DNA of 64,000 nt from Centropus unirufus (lineage: Eukaryota > Chordata > Aves > Cuculiformes > Centropidae). Below the pieces are notes generated by a model, which saw only the letters and a program-made list of their open reading frames with translations, was not told the DNA's origin and searched no databases. A program made the translations under genes and the position numbers. The stretch covers positions 27,033-91,032 of the forward strand of contig VYZI01001020.1 of the NCBI GenBank assembly GCA_013397695.1. Direction: 5' to 3'. Positions 63,936-64,000 of the stretch are shown piece after piece (the stretch's first letter is position 1; each line of letters opens with the position of its first letter).

Positions 63936-64000
63936 GAATAGAATAGAATAGAATAGAATAGAATAGAATAGAATAGAATAGAATAGAATAGAATAGAATA
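63936..64000 (-). mobile_element. Start of the GAATA-tailed CR1, copy 2 (truncated by window)
   Basis: Thirteen GAATA units of the microsatellite that tails the CR1 fragment in copy 1. The element body would lie beyond the window. Confidence 0.75.

Larger units (their letters stand above)
60471..64000 (+). repeat. Second copy of the direct tandem duplication, cut by the window end
   Basis: Repeats 53204-56733 at an offset of 7267, through the CR1 fragment to inside the GAATA array. The right end is outside the window, so the copy's full length and downstream junction cannot be judged. Confidence 0.93.

Noticed and set aside
1..64000. tRNA genes, rRNA, CRISPR arrays, bacterial-type operons or phage
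   Set aside because: No cloverleaf-type box B sequence, spaced direct-repeat array or dense co-directional ORFs were seen. The sequence is a vertebrate chromosome region.

Overview
The window looks like a bird chromosome, probably a macrochromosome segment. It is AT-rich (GC roughly in the high thirties by eye) and gene-poor. It carries several CR1 LINE copies, the dominant avian retroposon, and one intron-containing vertebrate gene. No bacterial or phage features, tRNA, rRNA or CRISPR array were seen.

The only gene I can support is EHF (ETS homologous factor, also ESE-3), an epithelial ETS transcription factor, on the + strand. Eight coding exons lie between 5540 and 16432 and join into a 298-codon protein with a Pointed (PNT/SAM) domain and a C-terminal ETS DNA-binding domain. 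All splice junctions are GT-AG. A non-coding first exon and the promoter are expected upstream; they are either unrecognised in 1-5536 or outside the window. A long 3'UTR probably follows, with candidate poly(A) signals out to about 19845.

Layout: 1-5536, upstream or 5'-intron sequence; 5537-16432, EHF coding exons and introns, with a CR1 fragment in intron 6 and an octamer-motif cluster in intron 5; 16433 to about 19870, probable 3'UTR; about 19870-49720, a gene desert with a possible LTR near 31.2-31.75 kb, a few GC-richer islands and small repeats; about 49720-52712, a long decayed CR1 on + with endonuclease and reverse-transcriptase remnants; 53204-64000, a direct tandem duplication with a 7267-base period whose second copy runs off the window. 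The duplicated unit contains two minus-strand CR1 pieces, one with a (GAATA)17 tail.

The most notable observations are the duplication, which has no net indel over 3.5 kb and so is either very recent or an assembly artefact; the cluster of perfect POU octamers in EHF intron 5; and the run of frame-neutral EHF exons. I found no new multi-gene system.
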